Notes: generated by a model not told the origin, from the sequence alone. 64,000 bases of DNA from Microcella sp. (GCF_019739195.1 NZ_JAHHDS010000003.1:558001-622000); one strand, 5' to 3'; counted from the first letter of the stretch, positions 25,764 through 34,679 are shown. Numbers and translations are program-made.

Positions 25764-26827
25764 GCTGGCTGCCGCCCGACGACGACGAGCCGTACGACGA
25801 GTACGACGAATCGGCCGTGCGGCAGCGGCCGAACCCCAAGGCGAACCGACCCCGTTCGAAGCAGCGGCCCGCCCACGACGACGCCGTCATCGGTCGGGTG
25901 ATCACGGTCGACCGCGGGCGGTACCTCTGCATCGTCGATGAAGACGCCGCCACCGAGCACGAGGTCATCACGACACGCGCCCGCGAATTGCGCTCGACAC
26001 CCGTCGTGACAGGCGACCGCGTCGACCTGGTGGGCGACACGAGCGGCGACGAAGGGTCGCTCGCCCGCATCGTGCGCGTGCACGAGCGGCGCACCCTGCT
26101 GAGACGCAGCGCCGACGACACCGACGCGGTCGAGCGCATCATCGTGGCCAATGCCGACCAGCTACTCATCGTCGTCGCCGCCGCCAACCCCGAGCCCCGC
26201 CCCCGGCTGGTCGACCGCTATCTCGTCGCGGCCTTCGACGCGGGAGTCGAACCGCTGCTCGTCATCACGAAGACCGACCTCGCCGACCCGACCGCGTTTC
26301 TGGCGCAGTTCCGCGGCCTCGATCTGCGCATCGTCACGAGCCGTTCAGACGATGTGCCCCTCGACGAGCTGTTCGCGCTGCTGAACGGGCGCACGACTGT
26401 GGCCGTCGGCCATTCGGGCGTTGGCAAATCCACGCTCGTCAACGCGCTCGTGCCGAGCGCCGACCGTGCTGTCGGCGTCGTCAACGTCGTGACGGGTCGC
26501 GGCAGACACACCTCGTCGTCGACCGTCTCGCTGCGGCTCGCCGGCGGCGGCTGGATCATCGACACCCCTGGGGTGCGGTCATTCGGCCTCGGCCATGTCG
26601 ACCCCGACAACATCCTGCGCTCGTTCGGCGACCTCGCGGCCATCGCCGAACGATGCCCGCGCGGCTGCACCCACTTGCCCGACTCGCCCGACTGCGAGCT
26701 CGTCGACCGGGCACGAGCGGGTGAGCTCGGTGAGTTCGGTGCTGAACGCCTCGACTCGCTGCAGCGCCTGCTCACGACCCTCGTCACGCCGAGCGGGCGC
26801 ACGGGCGCCGATAGCCTGAAGCCGTGA
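25760..26827 (+). CDS. rsgA: Ribosome small-subunit-dependent GTPase A
   Basis: 355 residues from GTG 25760 (GTGA overlap with aroA). An N-terminal OB-fold is followed by a circularly permuted GTPase: G4 as ITKTDL, then G1 as GHSGVGKSTLVNAL, then G3 as IDTPGVRSFGL. The C-terminal zinc knuckle is CPRGCTHLPDSPDC. It matures the 30S subunit in the cytosol. Two close overlaps tie it into the aroA-rsgA-hisN unit, a conserved actinobacterial arrangement. Confidence 0.96.
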   Translation: MSWLPPDDDEPYDEYDESAVRQRPNPKANRPRSKQRPAHDDAVIGRVITVDRGRYLCIVDEDAATEHEVITTRARELRSTPVVTGDRVDLVGDTSGDEGSLARIVRVHERRTLLRRSADDTDAVERIIVANADQLLIVVAAANPEPRPRLVDRYLVAAFDAGVEPLLVITKTDLADPTAFLAQFRGLDLRIVTSRSDDVPLDELFALLNGRTTVAVGHSGVGKSTLVNALVPSADRAVGVVNVVTGRGRHTSSSTVSLRLAGGGWIIDTPGVRSFGLGHVDPDNILRSFGDLAAIAERCPRGCTHLPDSPDCELVDRARAGELGEFGAERLDSLQRLLTTLVTPSGRTGADSLKP

Positions 26828-27648
26828 CCGACGCTCTTCACGCAGCCGAGCATCCCCCTCTCGCTGCCGACCTCGCCCTCGCCCTCGCGCTCGCCGATGC
26901 GGCCGACGCGATCTCGATCGACCGTTTTCGAGCCCTCGATCTGCTCGTCACGAGCAAGCCCGATCGCACTCCGGTGACGGATGCGGATCGCGCTGTCGAA
27001 GAGGCCATCAGAGACCGCCTGGCGGCCGAGCGCTCTGCCGACGGCATACTCGGTGAGGAGTTCGGCACGTCGGCGGGCGCCGGCAGCGGCACTCATCGAC
27101 AGTGGATCATCGATCCCATCGACGGCACTGCGAACTTTCTGCGGGGTGTTCCGATCTGGGGCACGCTCATCGCGCTGGCCATCGACACGGTGCCGGTGCT
27201 CGGTGTCGTGAGCGCTCCGGCGCTCGGTCAGCGCTGGTGGGGCGCCACTGGTCTCGGCGCCTACACGTCGCAGCAGGGCGGTGCCGCGCGGCCCCTGCGA
27301 GTCAGCGGCGTCAGCGAGCTCAGCGATGCCGTGCTCAGCTACAACAGCTTGCCGGGGTGGGACGACGCGGGTCGGCTCGAGCAGGTCATCGACCTGACGA
27401 GAGCGGTCTGGCGCGCGCGGGCGATCGGCGACATGTGGTCGTACATGCTCGTGGCGGAGGGCGCGATCGACATCGCCGGCGAATTCGACCTGCAGCCCTA
27501 CGACATGGCTGCGCTGCAGCCGATCATCGAGGAGGCCGGCGGAAGCTTCAGCTCGGTCGATGGAGAACCCGGCCCCTGGCACGGCAGCGCACTCGCCACG
27601 AACGGCATACTGCACGAAGAGGTGTTGCGGCGCGTTCGTGCTCGGTAG
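26824..27648 (+). CDS. hisN: Histidinol-phosphatase, inositol-monophosphatase family
   Basis: 274 residues, GTG start overlapping the rsgA stop (GTGA). IMPase-fold metal motifs are ILGEEFG, WIIDPIDGTANFLRGVPIWGTLIAL and, near the C-terminus, YDMAALQPIIEEAGG. Actinobacteria use this family for dephosphorylation of L-histidinol phosphate in histidine synthesis. The position after aroA-rsgA matches the conserved hisN locus. An alternative is another inositol or fructose bisphosphatase-like monophosphatase. Confidence 0.9.
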   Translation: MTDALHAAEHPPLAADLALALALADAADAISIDRFRALDLLVTSKPDRTPVTDADRAVEEAIRDRLAAERSADGILGEEFGTSAGAGSGTHRQWIIDPIDGTANFLRGVPIWGTLIALAIDTVPVLGVVSAPALGQRWWGATGLGAYTSQQGGAARPLRVSGVSELSDAVLSYNSLPGWDDAGRLEQVIDLTRAVWRARAIGDMWSYMLVAEGAIDIAGEFDLQPYDMAALQPIIEEAGGSFSSVDGEPGPWHGSALATNGILHEEVLRRVRAR

Positions 27649-27717
27649 GCTCGCCATAACCGGCACAGCGAGCTCGACGAGCCGGGCATCCACTCCTCCC
27701 GAACGAAAAGAGTTGTC

Positions 27718-28236
27718 GTGACCCTCATCACCTCTTCGCGCTGGACCCGCGCGACCGCCCTGCTCGCCGTCGGCGCAGCGACCGTCGCTCTCAGCGGCTG
27801 CAGCATTCTCAACTCGCTCACTGGCGGCGGCCAGGCGACCCGCGACGACAGCGGCGAGGTCGTCGAAGGCAACGACAACACCGACGTGTTCACGCTGCAG
27901 GTCGGCGACTGCCTCAACGATGCGACCGCTTCTGACACTGTCGACACCGTGCCGACGGTGCCCTGCTCAGAACCGCACGACAGCGAGATCTACGCGTCGA
28001 TCATCATGAGCGGCGACACGTACCCCGGCCAGGACGCGGTCATCGCCGAAGCCGATGCTGCCTGCCTCGACGCCTTCGCGGGCTTCATCGGCACCTCGTA
28101 TGCCGAGTCGGCGTACTACTACAGCTACTACTTCCCGACCGAAGGCAGCTGGTCGAACGGCGACCGCGAGATTCTCTGCACCGTCTACGACGAGGCGGGC
28201 CAGGTCACCGGATCGCTGCAGAACATCGGCAACTGA
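27718..28236 (+). CDS. Septum-formation-like lipoprotein
   Basis: 172 residues, GTG start after AAAAGAG. A lipoprotein signal peptide ends in the lipobox VALSGC, giving an anchored protein. The ectodomain (about 55-165) shows FTLQVGDCLNDA, TVPCSEPHDSEIYASI and REILCTVYDEAG, the cysteine pattern of the Septum_form (PF13845) family found in actinobacteria. A related gene follows immediately. The name of the family does not prove a division role. Confidence 0.8.
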   Translation: MTLITSSRWTRATALLAVGAATVALSGCSILNSLTGGGQATRDDSGEVVEGNDNTDVFTLQVGDCLNDATASDTVDTVPTVPCSEPHDSEIYASIIMSGDTYPGQDAVIAEADAACLDAFAGFIGTSYAESAYYYSYYFPTEGSWSNGDREILCTVYDEAGQVTGSLQNIGN

Positions 28237-28262
28237 GCATTCGCCCTCTCGCCAGTGCGGCG

Positions 28263-28721
28263 ATGCTGCTGAGCATCGCCGCACTGTCGGCATGCGGGCC
28301 GATCGTGCCTGCCGATCAGCCGATCCGCGATGACGAGGGTGTGATCATCGAGCCGAACCCCTCGACCGACCCCTTCGCCCTTCTTGTCGGCGACTGCCTC
28401 GATGACGCCCTCGTGGCCGATGATGCCGGCACCGAGGTGCAGTCTCTGCCGACCGTACCCTGCGACGGGCCGCACGACAGCGAGGTCATCGCGTCGATCA
28501 CCCTCACGGGCACCAGCTACCCCGGGGCCGAGGCGATCAGCGCCGAGGCCGATCCAGTGTGCATCGCCGCCCTCGAACGACTCGTGCAGCAGTCGTACCT
28601 CGAGACGCCCTACGACGTCAGCTACTACGCACCGACGGAGTCGAGTTGGGCCGAGGGCGATCGCGAGGTGCTCTGCGTCGCCTACGACCCAGCGGGGCCG
28701 CTCAACGCTCCGCTCGGCTGA
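28263..28721 (+). CDS. Septum-formation-like lipoprotein, paralogue of the preceding gene
   Basis: 152 residues from the only ATG. Shared features with the upstream gene are FALLVGDCLDDA, TVPCDGPHDSEVIASI, SYPGAEAI and REVLCVAYDPAG. From ATG 28263 the signal peptide is very short (MLLSIAALSAC) and lacks a basic n-region. The frame continues upstream to encode SIRPLASAA, directly after the stop of the preceding gene, so translation may start at a rare codon (ATT 28239 or CTG 28233, overlapping the stop) by coupling. Tandem duplication is the likely origin. Confidence 0.75.
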   Translation: MLLSIAALSACGPIVPADQPIRDDEGVIIEPNPSTDPFALLVGDCLDDALVADDAGTEVQSLPTVPCDGPHDSEVIASITLTGTSYPGAEAISAEADPVCIAALERLVQQSYLETPYDVSYYAPTESSWAEGDREVLCVAYDPAGPLNAPLG

Positions 28722-28741
28722 GGCGACGCGCCCTCGCCTCA
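28719..28741. terminator. Hairpin between convergent genes
   Basis: TGAGGCG and CGCCTCA arms (7 bp) with a 9-base loop. It begins at the stop codon of the lipoprotein gene and abuts the stop of the opposing oxidoreductase gene. Confidence 0.5.
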
Positions 28742-28742
28742 C

Positions 28743-29747
28743 TTACGGGCGTTCTGCGCGCAACTCGATCACGATCTTGCCGGGCACCCGCTGGTGCCGC
28801 AGCTGGTCGATCGCCTCGCGGGCCGCATCGAGCGGCACGATCTCAGCTACGGGGGCGCGCAGACGGCCGGCACCGAGGTGGTCGAGCAGAATCTGCAAAT
28901 CGGATGCCCGCTCGACCTGAATTGTCGATGTCAGTCGATGCCGCACCCAGGGGTTGAGCAGCCCGGCAGAGAGTTGACGGTCGAGACCGTCGAGCACCGG
29001 ACCGCCCGCCCCGTCGGCACCCACGATCACGAGGGTGCCTCTCTCGGCGAGCGCGCGTCTGAGAACACTCACCGAGCGGCCGTCTGCCGTGTCGATGACG
29101 ACATCAAAGACGCCCCACTCTCGGGGGTCGGAGACCGCACGGTAGTCGATCACCTTCTCGGCGCCGAGCGACCGCACGAAGGCCGCTTTCGCCGCGCTGG
29201 CGATGCCGGTCACTCGGGCACCCTCCAGCACGGCGAGCTGGGTGAGGAACGACCCCACCCCGCCGCCCGCGCCGATGACCGCCACCCGTTGACCGGGCCG
29301 CACCTTCGCCGTGTCGCGCACGGCCTGCAACGCCGTGCCGGCCGAGATTGGCAGGGTCGCGGCATCGGCCATCGACACACCGTCGGGCACCCGGGCGACC
29401 TTGGCAGGGTTCGCGACGACGACGTCGGCGAACGCCGCAGGAGCAGAACCTGCTACTCGGTCACCCACCGCGAAGCCCTCGACCTGCTCGCCGACGGCCC
29501 GCACGATGCCCGCGAACGCGAGACCGACGACAGGCTGCCGAGGCGTACGCCATCCGACGAAGGGACGCAGTATCGAAGGGCGGCCGGTCATGAGATGCAC
29601 CGTGCCCGAATCTGGGCTCACGGCGTGCACCTGCACAAGCAGCTGCTTGGGCCCAGCCACGGGCACGGGGTGTTCGCCGATGCTCAGCACCTCGGTGCCG
29701 CCGTAACCGCGCTGCAGCAGGGCGCGCATGGTCGATGAGGTCATCAT
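28743..29747 (-). CDS. NADP-dependent quinone-reductase-like oxidoreductase (MDR superfamily)
   Basis: 334 residues. The catalytic-domain start MRALLQRGYGGTEVLSIGEHPVPVAGPKQLLVQVHAVS and the Rossmann motif VAVIGAGGGVGSFLTQLAVLEGARVTGIAS mark a medium-chain dehydrogenase/reductase without the structural zinc cysteines. This is close to quinone oxidoreductases and enoyl-type reductases. It should reduce quinones or enones with NAD(P)H. It lies 8 bases downstream of the XRE regulator gene on the same strand, so it may belong to that operon. Confidence 0.88.
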   Translation of the reverse strand: MMTSSTMRALLQRGYGGTEVLSIGEHPVPVAGPKQLLVQVHAVSPDSGTVHLMTGRPSILRPFVGWRTPRQPVVGLAFAGIVRAVGEQVEGFAVGDRVAGSAPAAFADVVVANPAKVARVPDGVSMADAATLPISAGTALQAVRDTAKVRPGQRVAVIGAGGGVGSFLTQLAVLEGARVTGIASAAKAAFVRSLGAEKVIDYRAVSDPREWGVFDVVIDTADGRSVSVLRRALAERGTLVIVGADGAGGPVLDGLDRQLSAGLLNPWVRHRLTSTIQVERASDLQILLDHLGAGRLRAPVAEIVPLDAAREAIDQLRHQRVPGKIVIELRAERP

Positions 29748-29755
29748 GATTCCGT

Positions 29756-29980
29756 TCAGTTCTCGGCGCTCGGGTAGCCGAACACCTCGTCGAGGCGCAC
29801 GCCGAGCGCGTGCGCGATCTGAAAGGCGACTTCGAGCGACGGCGAGTACTTGCCCTGCTCGATCGCGATGATGGTCTGGCGGGTGACGCCGACCCGTTCG
29901 GCGAGCTCGGCCTGCGTGAGCTCGCCGGCGGCGAACCGCAGAGCGCGGATGCTGTTGGTCACGCGGGTGGGCTTCACCAT
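29756..29980 (-). CDS. Small XRE-family transcriptional regulator
   Basis: 74 residues, essentially one helix-turn-helix: [60 protein letters not shown]. This compact class usually represses its own operon. Its start overlaps the stop of the upstream membrane-protein gene. Two identical-type inverted repeats flank the operon promoter and are the obvious operator candidates. Confidence 0.9.
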   Translation of the reverse strand: MVKPTRVTNSIRALRFAAGELTQAELAERVGVTRQTIIAIEQGKYSPSLEVAFQIAHALGVRLDEVFGYPSAEN

Positions 29981-30417
29981 GCGGGCATGCCCCCGCGATA
30001 CAGGGCGATCTTGGTGATGGCCTCGAGCATCGCCGAGAAGAAGAAGCCCAGATAGATCACGTTCGCGATCCAGAACGCATCGAGCTCGAGCATCGCGAAG
30101 ATGAGCGCAGCGAGCGCGGCAGCGATGAGGAGGCCGCGCGAGGTGAACTCGGCGCGCGCCGTGATCTGCTTGTCGCGCACGTCGGTCTCACGCCCGTCCT
30201 TGCCCGTCGTGACGGCCACGATGATCGACACCACGATCATCACCACGATCGCTGCGCCGATGCTCCACAGCATCGCGTCGACGTAGGGCGTATGGGGCAT
30301 CGGGGTTGTCGTCGCGCGCGTCAGCAGCACGCCCAGGTAGATCGTGAAGTGCACGATCGAGACGATCACGCCGGCCCATGCGATCTTCTCTTCGTAGCCC
30401 ATGTCGTGCTTGGCCAC
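29974..30417 (-). CDS. Four-helix membrane protein, partner of the XRE regulator
   Basis: 147 residues from GTG 30417, chosen because AGGGAGGCCCCC precedes it. Four hydrophobic segments are visible ([77 protein letters not shown]). This combination of a small polytopic protein with a 65-75 residue XRE regulator is a common two-gene unit. Its function is unknown. Overlap with the next gene shows co-translation. Confidence 0.8.
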   Translation of the reverse strand: MAKHDMGYEEKIAWAGVIVSIVHFTIYLGVLLTRATTTPMPHTPYVDAMLWSIGAAIVVMIVVSIIVAVTTGKDGRETDVRDKQITARAEFTSRGLLIAAALAALIFAMLELDAFWIANVIYLGFFFSAMLEAITKIALYRGGMPAW

Positions 30418-30437
30418 GGGGGCCTCCCTTCGGTCAG

Positions 30438-30455
30438 TGTCAAGAATGCTTGACA
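30438..30455. promoter_or_regulatory. Operator O1 of the XRE operon
   Basis: TGTCAAG-AATG-CTTGACA, a perfect 7-bp inverted repeat with a 4-bp spacer. It lies at the start site predicted from the adjacent promoter. Confidence 0.65.
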
Positions 30456-30461
30456 TGCTCG

Positions 30462-30490
30462 AAGGTAAAGCATCCGTTACATCATGTCAA
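30462..30490 (-). promoter_or_regulatory. Promoter of the membrane protein-XRE operon
   Basis: Consensus -35 TTGACA (30490-30485), 17-base spacer, -10 TACCTT (30467-30462) on the minus strand. The -35 is part of operator O2 and the start site falls at O1. Confidence 0.65.
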
Positions 30491-31384
30491 GTTTTCTTGA
30501 CTTGCTTCATGAGAGTTGCGGGCGGCGCGGCGCTTCGGCTGAATCACCGCTGCGGCGAGACCCCCGAGCATGATCGCGCCCCCGATGAACTCAGCAGTCG
30601 TCGGCACCTCGCCCTGCACGAGCCACGCGGTCAGAATGCCGACGACGGGCACGAGCAGCGTGAACGGCACCACCGCGCTCGTCGGGTAGCGCGCGAGCAG
30701 AGAGTTCCAGATGCCGTAGCCGATGAGGCTGGCGAACACCGCGGTGTAGACCGTGCTCGCGATCGCGATCCACGACAGGGAGGTCAGCGCCTGCCACACG
30801 ACCGGGGGCGAGTCGATCACGAGCGAGAGCGCGAGTGCCGGCAGGGGCACCACGGCGCCCGACCAGACGACGAGCGAAAGACCCGAGCGTGCCTTCGATC
30901 GGCGGGTAAGCACGTTGCCGACGGTCCACGCGAGAGCCGAGAGCAGCGTAACCGCGAGCGGCAGCCACGGCGCGACCTGGCTGTGCCCGACGATAACGAT
31001 CGCCAGACCCGCCATGCCGATGAGGGCACCGACCAGCTGGCGTCGCGTCGGGCGCTCCCCCAGCGCCACCGCGGCGACCAAGATCGAGAAGATGACCTGC
31101 GTCTGTAGCAGCAGCGAGGCGAGCCCCGGAGGCATGCCGAGCATGAGCGCCACGTAGAGCAGGGCGAACTGCGCGAGGCTCAGCGTCGCTCCGATCGCGA
31201 CGATGTTGCGCCACCCGATGGGCGGGGGCTTCAGGAGGAAGATCGCCGGAAGGCACACCACGAGAAACCGCAGGGCGAGGAAGAGCAGAGGCGGAACATC
31301 CGCCTGGCCGACATCGATGACGACGAAATTCGCGCCCCAGATCACCACGACAAGCAGGGCGAGCAGAGAGTGCTTGAGGCTCAC
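30482..31384 (-). CDS. EamA-family (DMT) permease
   Basis: 300 residues from GTG 31384. Ten hydrophobic segments are arranged as two EamA repeats: first VVIWGANFVVIDVGQADVPPLLFLALRFL, second SALAWTVGNVLTRRSKARSG. IGYGIWNSLLARYPTSAVVPFTLLVPVVGI is typical of RhaT/YdcZ-like drug/metabolite transporters and amino-acid exporters. Substrate unknown. Its stop codon lies in the promoter region of the downstream XRE operon. Confidence 0.88.
   Translation of the reverse strand: MSLKHSLLALLVVVIWGANFVVIDVGQADVPPLLFLALRFLVVCLPAIFLLKPPPIGWRNIVAIGATLSLAQFALLYVALMLGMPPGLASLLLQTQVIFSILVAAVALGERPTRRQLVGALIGMAGLAIVIVGHSQVAPWLPLAVTLLSALAWTVGNVLTRRSKARSGLSLVVWSGAVVPLPALALSLVIDSPPVVWQALTSLSWIAIASTVYTAVFASLIGYGIWNSLLARYPTSAVVPFTLLVPVVGILTAWLVQGEVPTTAEFIGGAIMLGGLAAAVIQPKRRAARNSHEASQENLT
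30486..30501. promoter_or_regulatory. Operator O2 of the XRE operon
   Basis: GTCAAG-TTTT-CTTGAC, the same half-sites and spacer as O1. It overlaps the -35 element and lies within the last codons of the upstream EamA gene. Confidence 0.65.
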
Positions 31385-31412
31385 CTCAGCACGAGCCCGG
31401 CAGGGCTGGCTG

Positions 31413-31787
31413 TCACGGCAGGTCGACGATCTGCTTGCCGAGCGGCAGCAGAGCGACGGGCACCATCTTGATGTTCGCGATCGCGAAGGGAATACCGATG
31501 ATCGTGATCGCGAGGCCCACGGCCGAGACGATGTGACCGATCGCGAGCCACCAGCCGGCGAGCACCACCCAGATGATGTTGCCGATGATCGAGAAGACGC
31601 CAGCACGCGGCTTGTCGATCACCGTCTTACCGAACGGCCACAGCGAGTAGACCCCGATGCGCCACGCGGCGATGCCCCACGGAATCGTGATGATGAAGAT
31701 GAACATGATCACGGCCGCGAGGGCGTAGCCCAGAAACATCCAGAAGCCCGAGAGCACGAGCCAGATGATGTTGAGAAGGGTGCGCAT
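31413..31787 (-). CDS. YccF-domain membrane protein
   Basis: 124 residues from ATG 31787. It contains two copies of the YccF motif: LLNIIWLVLSGFWMFLGYALAAVIMFIFIITIPWGIAAWRIG and FSIIGNIIWVVLAGWWLAIGHIVSAVGLAITIIGIPFAIANIKMVPVALLPLGK. This is a small cytoplasmic-membrane protein family of unknown function. A ribosome site is not obvious. It lies just downstream of the tmRNA 3' end and shares its direction. Confidence 0.88.
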   Translation of the reverse strand: MRTLLNIIWLVLSGFWMFLGYALAAVIMFIFIITIPWGIAAWRIGVYSLWPFGKTVIDKPRAGVFSIIGNIIWVVLAGWWLAIGHIVSAVGLAITIIGIPFAIANIKMVPVALLPLGKQIVDLP

Positions 31788-31865
31788 GGCATAAGCATGA
31801 CAGAGCACGGCATGCACAGGGTTTCGCATCGCGTGACAAGATCCTCAGTGCGTGACAGCGACCAG

Positions 31866-32235
31866 TGGTGGAGATGGGGGGAATTGAACCCCCGTCCATC
31901 GCTGTGAGCCGGAGCCTTCTACGGGCGTAGTCTGCTGAATCGTTCTGCTCGGCTCCGACCTTTGTTGCAGACCCCTAGGTCGACGAGCCCAGCCTCAGTG
32001 AAAGTCCCGCGTGCACCTGAGACGCAGGCACGCAGCAAGTCTCCTTAATGACGCCAGTGATCGGGTCGGAGACGCACCCGGACTGACGGACTATCTACTC
32101 TGCCTAGGCGGCGAGAGCGAAGTCGGTGCGCTTAGCATTGGCACCTGTTGTTTGCAGAGATCGTTTACGAGATAACCCTGCATCCTCGACCCGCTTCTCA
32201 CCGTTTCGCAGGCGATGTCGAAACCGATCATCCCC
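31866..32235 (-). ncRNA. ssrA: Transfer-messenger RNA (tmRNA)
   Basis: 370 nt. The 5' end GGGGATGATCGG (32235 down) pairs as GGGGATG with CATCTCC near the 3' end; the T-arm GGTTCAATTCC and an encoded ACCA terminus (31869-31866) are visible. The tag reading frame (32142-32104) encodes ANAKRTDFALAA followed by TAG, the actinobacterial style ending in ALAA. With SmpB, encoded about 2.4 kb away, it rescues stalled ribosomes and marks nascent proteins for Clp proteolysis. Confidence 0.96.
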
Positions 32236-32425
32236 TCGGTCACCCGGGTGCTGCCCGGGCGGGTCACTGTCACGCACTGTGGAGTTATGGGGGCCGGCGC
32301 ACAAGGCCGACGATCAGACGCCGTTCTCGGCGTAGCCCTACAGTATACGTCACCGCTGACAGACAGCCCAGCGCCGAGCGACACCGTCACCGCGTTGCCG
32401 ACTCACCGAGTCACCGAGGAGAACC
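32236..32425. promoter_or_regulatory. Divergent ssrA / SIMPL promoter region
   Basis: A -10-like TATACT on the minus strand (32348-32343) would give an ssrA precursor with about a 100-nt leader to be removed by RNase P. TACAGT on the plus strand (32340-32345) overlaps it and may serve the SIMPL gene. No convincing -35 hexamers. Confidence 0.3.
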
Positions 32426-33097
32426 ATGAGCGAGACCGTCATCACCGTGCAAGGATCGGCGCGCAGCGAGATGCCGCCCGAGCAGGCCGTGCTGCGCTTC
32501 ACAGTCACCGCCGACGGCCCCGAGCGCGTGCCCGTCGTCGCCGCGGTGACGGCGGCCCTGAACGACGTCTCGAGCGTCCTCTCTGCACAGCATGCCAACG
32601 ACGGCCCCGTCTCTCAGTGGTCTGCCGACCGTGTGGCGGTCACCTCGCACCGGCCGTGGACCAACGACGGCGTTCCCGCGGCTCTCGTGCATCAGGCCAC
32701 CGCATCGGGCCGCGCGACGATCAGCCGAATCGATGCTGTGGCCGAGCTCATCGACGACCTCGCGAGCCACGACCTGGTCGCCATCGACAGCCTCGAGTGG
32801 TCGTTGACGGATGCCCGCCTCGCGCGCGAGCAGCGCGACGTGCGCGCCCGCGCGGTCGCCGATGCCCGGGCCAAAGCAGAGGTCTTGGCCGAGTCGGTCG
32901 GCCTCGGGTCGGTGACCCCCCTCGCCCTCGCCGACCCCGGCATGCTCGACGGCTCGGGTGGTGGCGGCATGCCCATGCCGCGCGTGGAGCGCGCGATGGC
33001 GATGGCCTCGATGCCGCACGGCGACGTGGGATTCTCGTTGCGCCCCGAGCCGATCGTGATCAATGTGGCGGTCGATGCGCGCTTCAGCGCGCGCTGA
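32426..33097 (+). CDS. SIMPL (DUF541) domain protein
   Basis: 223 residues, ATG after CCGAGGAGAACC. SETVITVQGSARSEMPPEQAVLRFTVTADGP and the C-terminal ARAVADARAKAEVLAESVGLG are the two hallmark segments of the SIMPL/YggE/DUF541 family. No signal peptide is visible, unlike many family members, so this copy may be cytosolic. A glycine/methionine-rich loop (SGGGGMPMPRVERAMAMASMP) precedes the last beta strand. Function unproven; relatives are linked to oxidative stress and signalling. Confidence 0.85.
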   Translation: MSETVITVQGSARSEMPPEQAVLRFTVTADGPERVPVVAAVTAALNDVSSVLSAQHANDGPVSQWSADRVAVTSHRPWTNDGVPAALVHQATASGRATISRIDAVAELIDDLASHDLVAIDSLEWSLTDARLAREQRDVRARAVADARAKAEVLAESVGLGSVTPLALADPGMLDGSGGGGMPMPRVERAMAMASMPHGDVGFSLRPEPIVINVAVDARFSAR

Positions 33098-33140
33098 ACA
33101 TGCGGTGAGTGCTCCCACGCACGGGCAGCCGCGCAGCACG

Positions 33141-34604
33141 CTAGGTCGTGACGGTGATGCGCCCGTCCTGCCGCGCACGCAGGTCGACGAGTGCTGTGAT
33201 CATCGCGAGCGATAGAAGTACGAGCGCGACGGCACTCGCGTTGCGGAACGCGTCTTGAAAGACCACTAGTTCGGCGAACTCGCCCCGCTCGGCGTAGATC
33301 GTGGCGTAGAACGCCGCGGTTCCGGCCGCGATGCCGACGGCCGTGCCCACGCGCTGGGCGACCTGCTGGATCGATCCGGCGACCCCGCCCGAGGTGACGG
33401 GCACCTCGGCCAGGGCCAGCGTCTGGTTGGGAGCGATGACTGCTCCTCCACCGGCGCCCGCGATGCCCATCGTGACCGCGACGACCCACGGAAGAGCATC
33501 CACCGGCACGACGAATGCCGCGAGCACCGTCGAACCCAGCCCGCCGATCACGAGTGCGAGACCGCCTGCGACGATGCGCCGCCCGTAGAGGTGCACGACG
33601 CGACCCGACAGGAACGAGGTGACCGCCGAGGCGAGCGCGAACGGAATCGTGACCATGCCCGCGAACACCGGCGCGAGCTCGATGCCGAGCTGCAGGAAGA
33701 GCGTGAGGGTCAGGAACGTGGCGGGCAGGGCGGCGAAGTAGAACATGCCGATGAGCGTGCCGTTGCGGTAGCTCAGGATACGGAAGAGCGTGAAGTCGAC
33801 GACCGCCGACCGGCCGGCCCGCGTGTAGCGGCGCTCCCACAACACGAACAGGGTCGCGGTGGCCGCGGCGGCCACGAGCGAGAACCAGCGCGCCGGGTCG
33901 TCGTCGGTGCCGCCGGTCGTCAGCACGAACGGCAGCATCACCGCGAGCACCGTGAGCGCCAGCAGCCCGGTGCCCACGAGATCGAGGTCTTTCGCCGCAC
34001 CCGAGTCGGGTTGCGTGCGGGGCAGCAGTTTGTAGGCGAAAGGGAAGAGTGCCACCACGAGCGGCACGTTCATCCAGAAGATCAGCCGCCACCCGAAGTC
34101 GGCATCGCCCAGCCCTACGAAGAGGCCACCCAGTGTCGGGCCGAACGCCGTCGCCAGACCGATCACGGCCCCGAAGATGCCGAACGCGCGCCCGCGCGCC
34201 GGGCCAGTGAACAACTGTTGCGTCAGCCCCAGCACTTGCGGCATGAGCAAACCGGCGGCGACGCCCTGCAGCACGCGCGAGGCCGCGAGCACCTCGACCG
34301 TCGGGGCGATCGCGCACAGCAGGCTCGCGACGAGGAACACGACCAGACCGATGAGGAACATGCGGCGGCGCGAGTGCAGGTCGCCCCAGCGGCCCGCAGG
34401 CACGAGTACGACACCGAACGCGAGCACGTAACCCGCGACGATGATCTGAATCTCGGTAGGGCTCGCCTCGAGCGCCTGCTCGATGGCGGGAATGCCCACG
34501 TTGACCTTCGAAAGGTCGAGAATCGTGAGGGCCGCGACCGACACGGCGATCGCGAAGGCCTGCCATCGGGTGCGGTCGCTCATGGCCGGCGGAGAGTCAG
34601 TCAC
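33141..34604 (-). CDS. MFS transporter, DHA2 (EmrB/QacA-like) family
   Basis: 487 residues, GTG start (ATG 34583 is possible). 14 hydrophobic segments. Motif A appears as GRWGDLHSRRRMFLIGL and motif C as GRAFGIFGAVIGLATAFGPTLGGLF, with SRVLQGVAAGLLMPQVLGL. It is a proton-coupled drug or metabolite exporter of the cytoplasmic membrane. Substrate unknown. It converges with the SIMPL gene. Confidence 0.9.
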   Translation of the reverse strand: MTDSPPAMSDRTRWQAFAIAVSVAALTILDLSKVNVGIPAIEQALEASPTEIQIIVAGYVLAFGVVLVPAGRWGDLHSRRRMFLIGLVVFLVASLLCAIAPTVEVLAASRVLQGVAAGLLMPQVLGLTQQLFTGPARGRAFGIFGAVIGLATAFGPTLGGLFVGLGDADFGWRLIFWMNVPLVVALFPFAYKLLPRTQPDSGAAKDLDLVGTGLLALTVLAVMLPFVLTTGGTDDDPARWFSLVAAAATATLFVLWERRYTRAGRSAVVDFTLFRILSYRNGTLIGMFYFAALPATFLTLTLFLQLGIELAPVFAGMVTIPFALASAVTSFLSGRVVHLYGRRIVAGGLALVIGGLGSTVLAAFVVPVDALPWVVAVTMGIAGAGGGAVIAPNQTLALAEVPVTSGGVAGSIQQVAQRVGTAVGIAAGTAAFYATIYAERGEFAELVVFQDAFRNASAVALVLLSLAMITALVDLRARQDGRITVTT

Positions 34605-34679
34605 GATGCTCGAGCCTACGCCCGGCTCGCTGGGCGGCTGGTCATGGTGTCGAGAGTGACGTGCGAGTGATGCCGTGCA

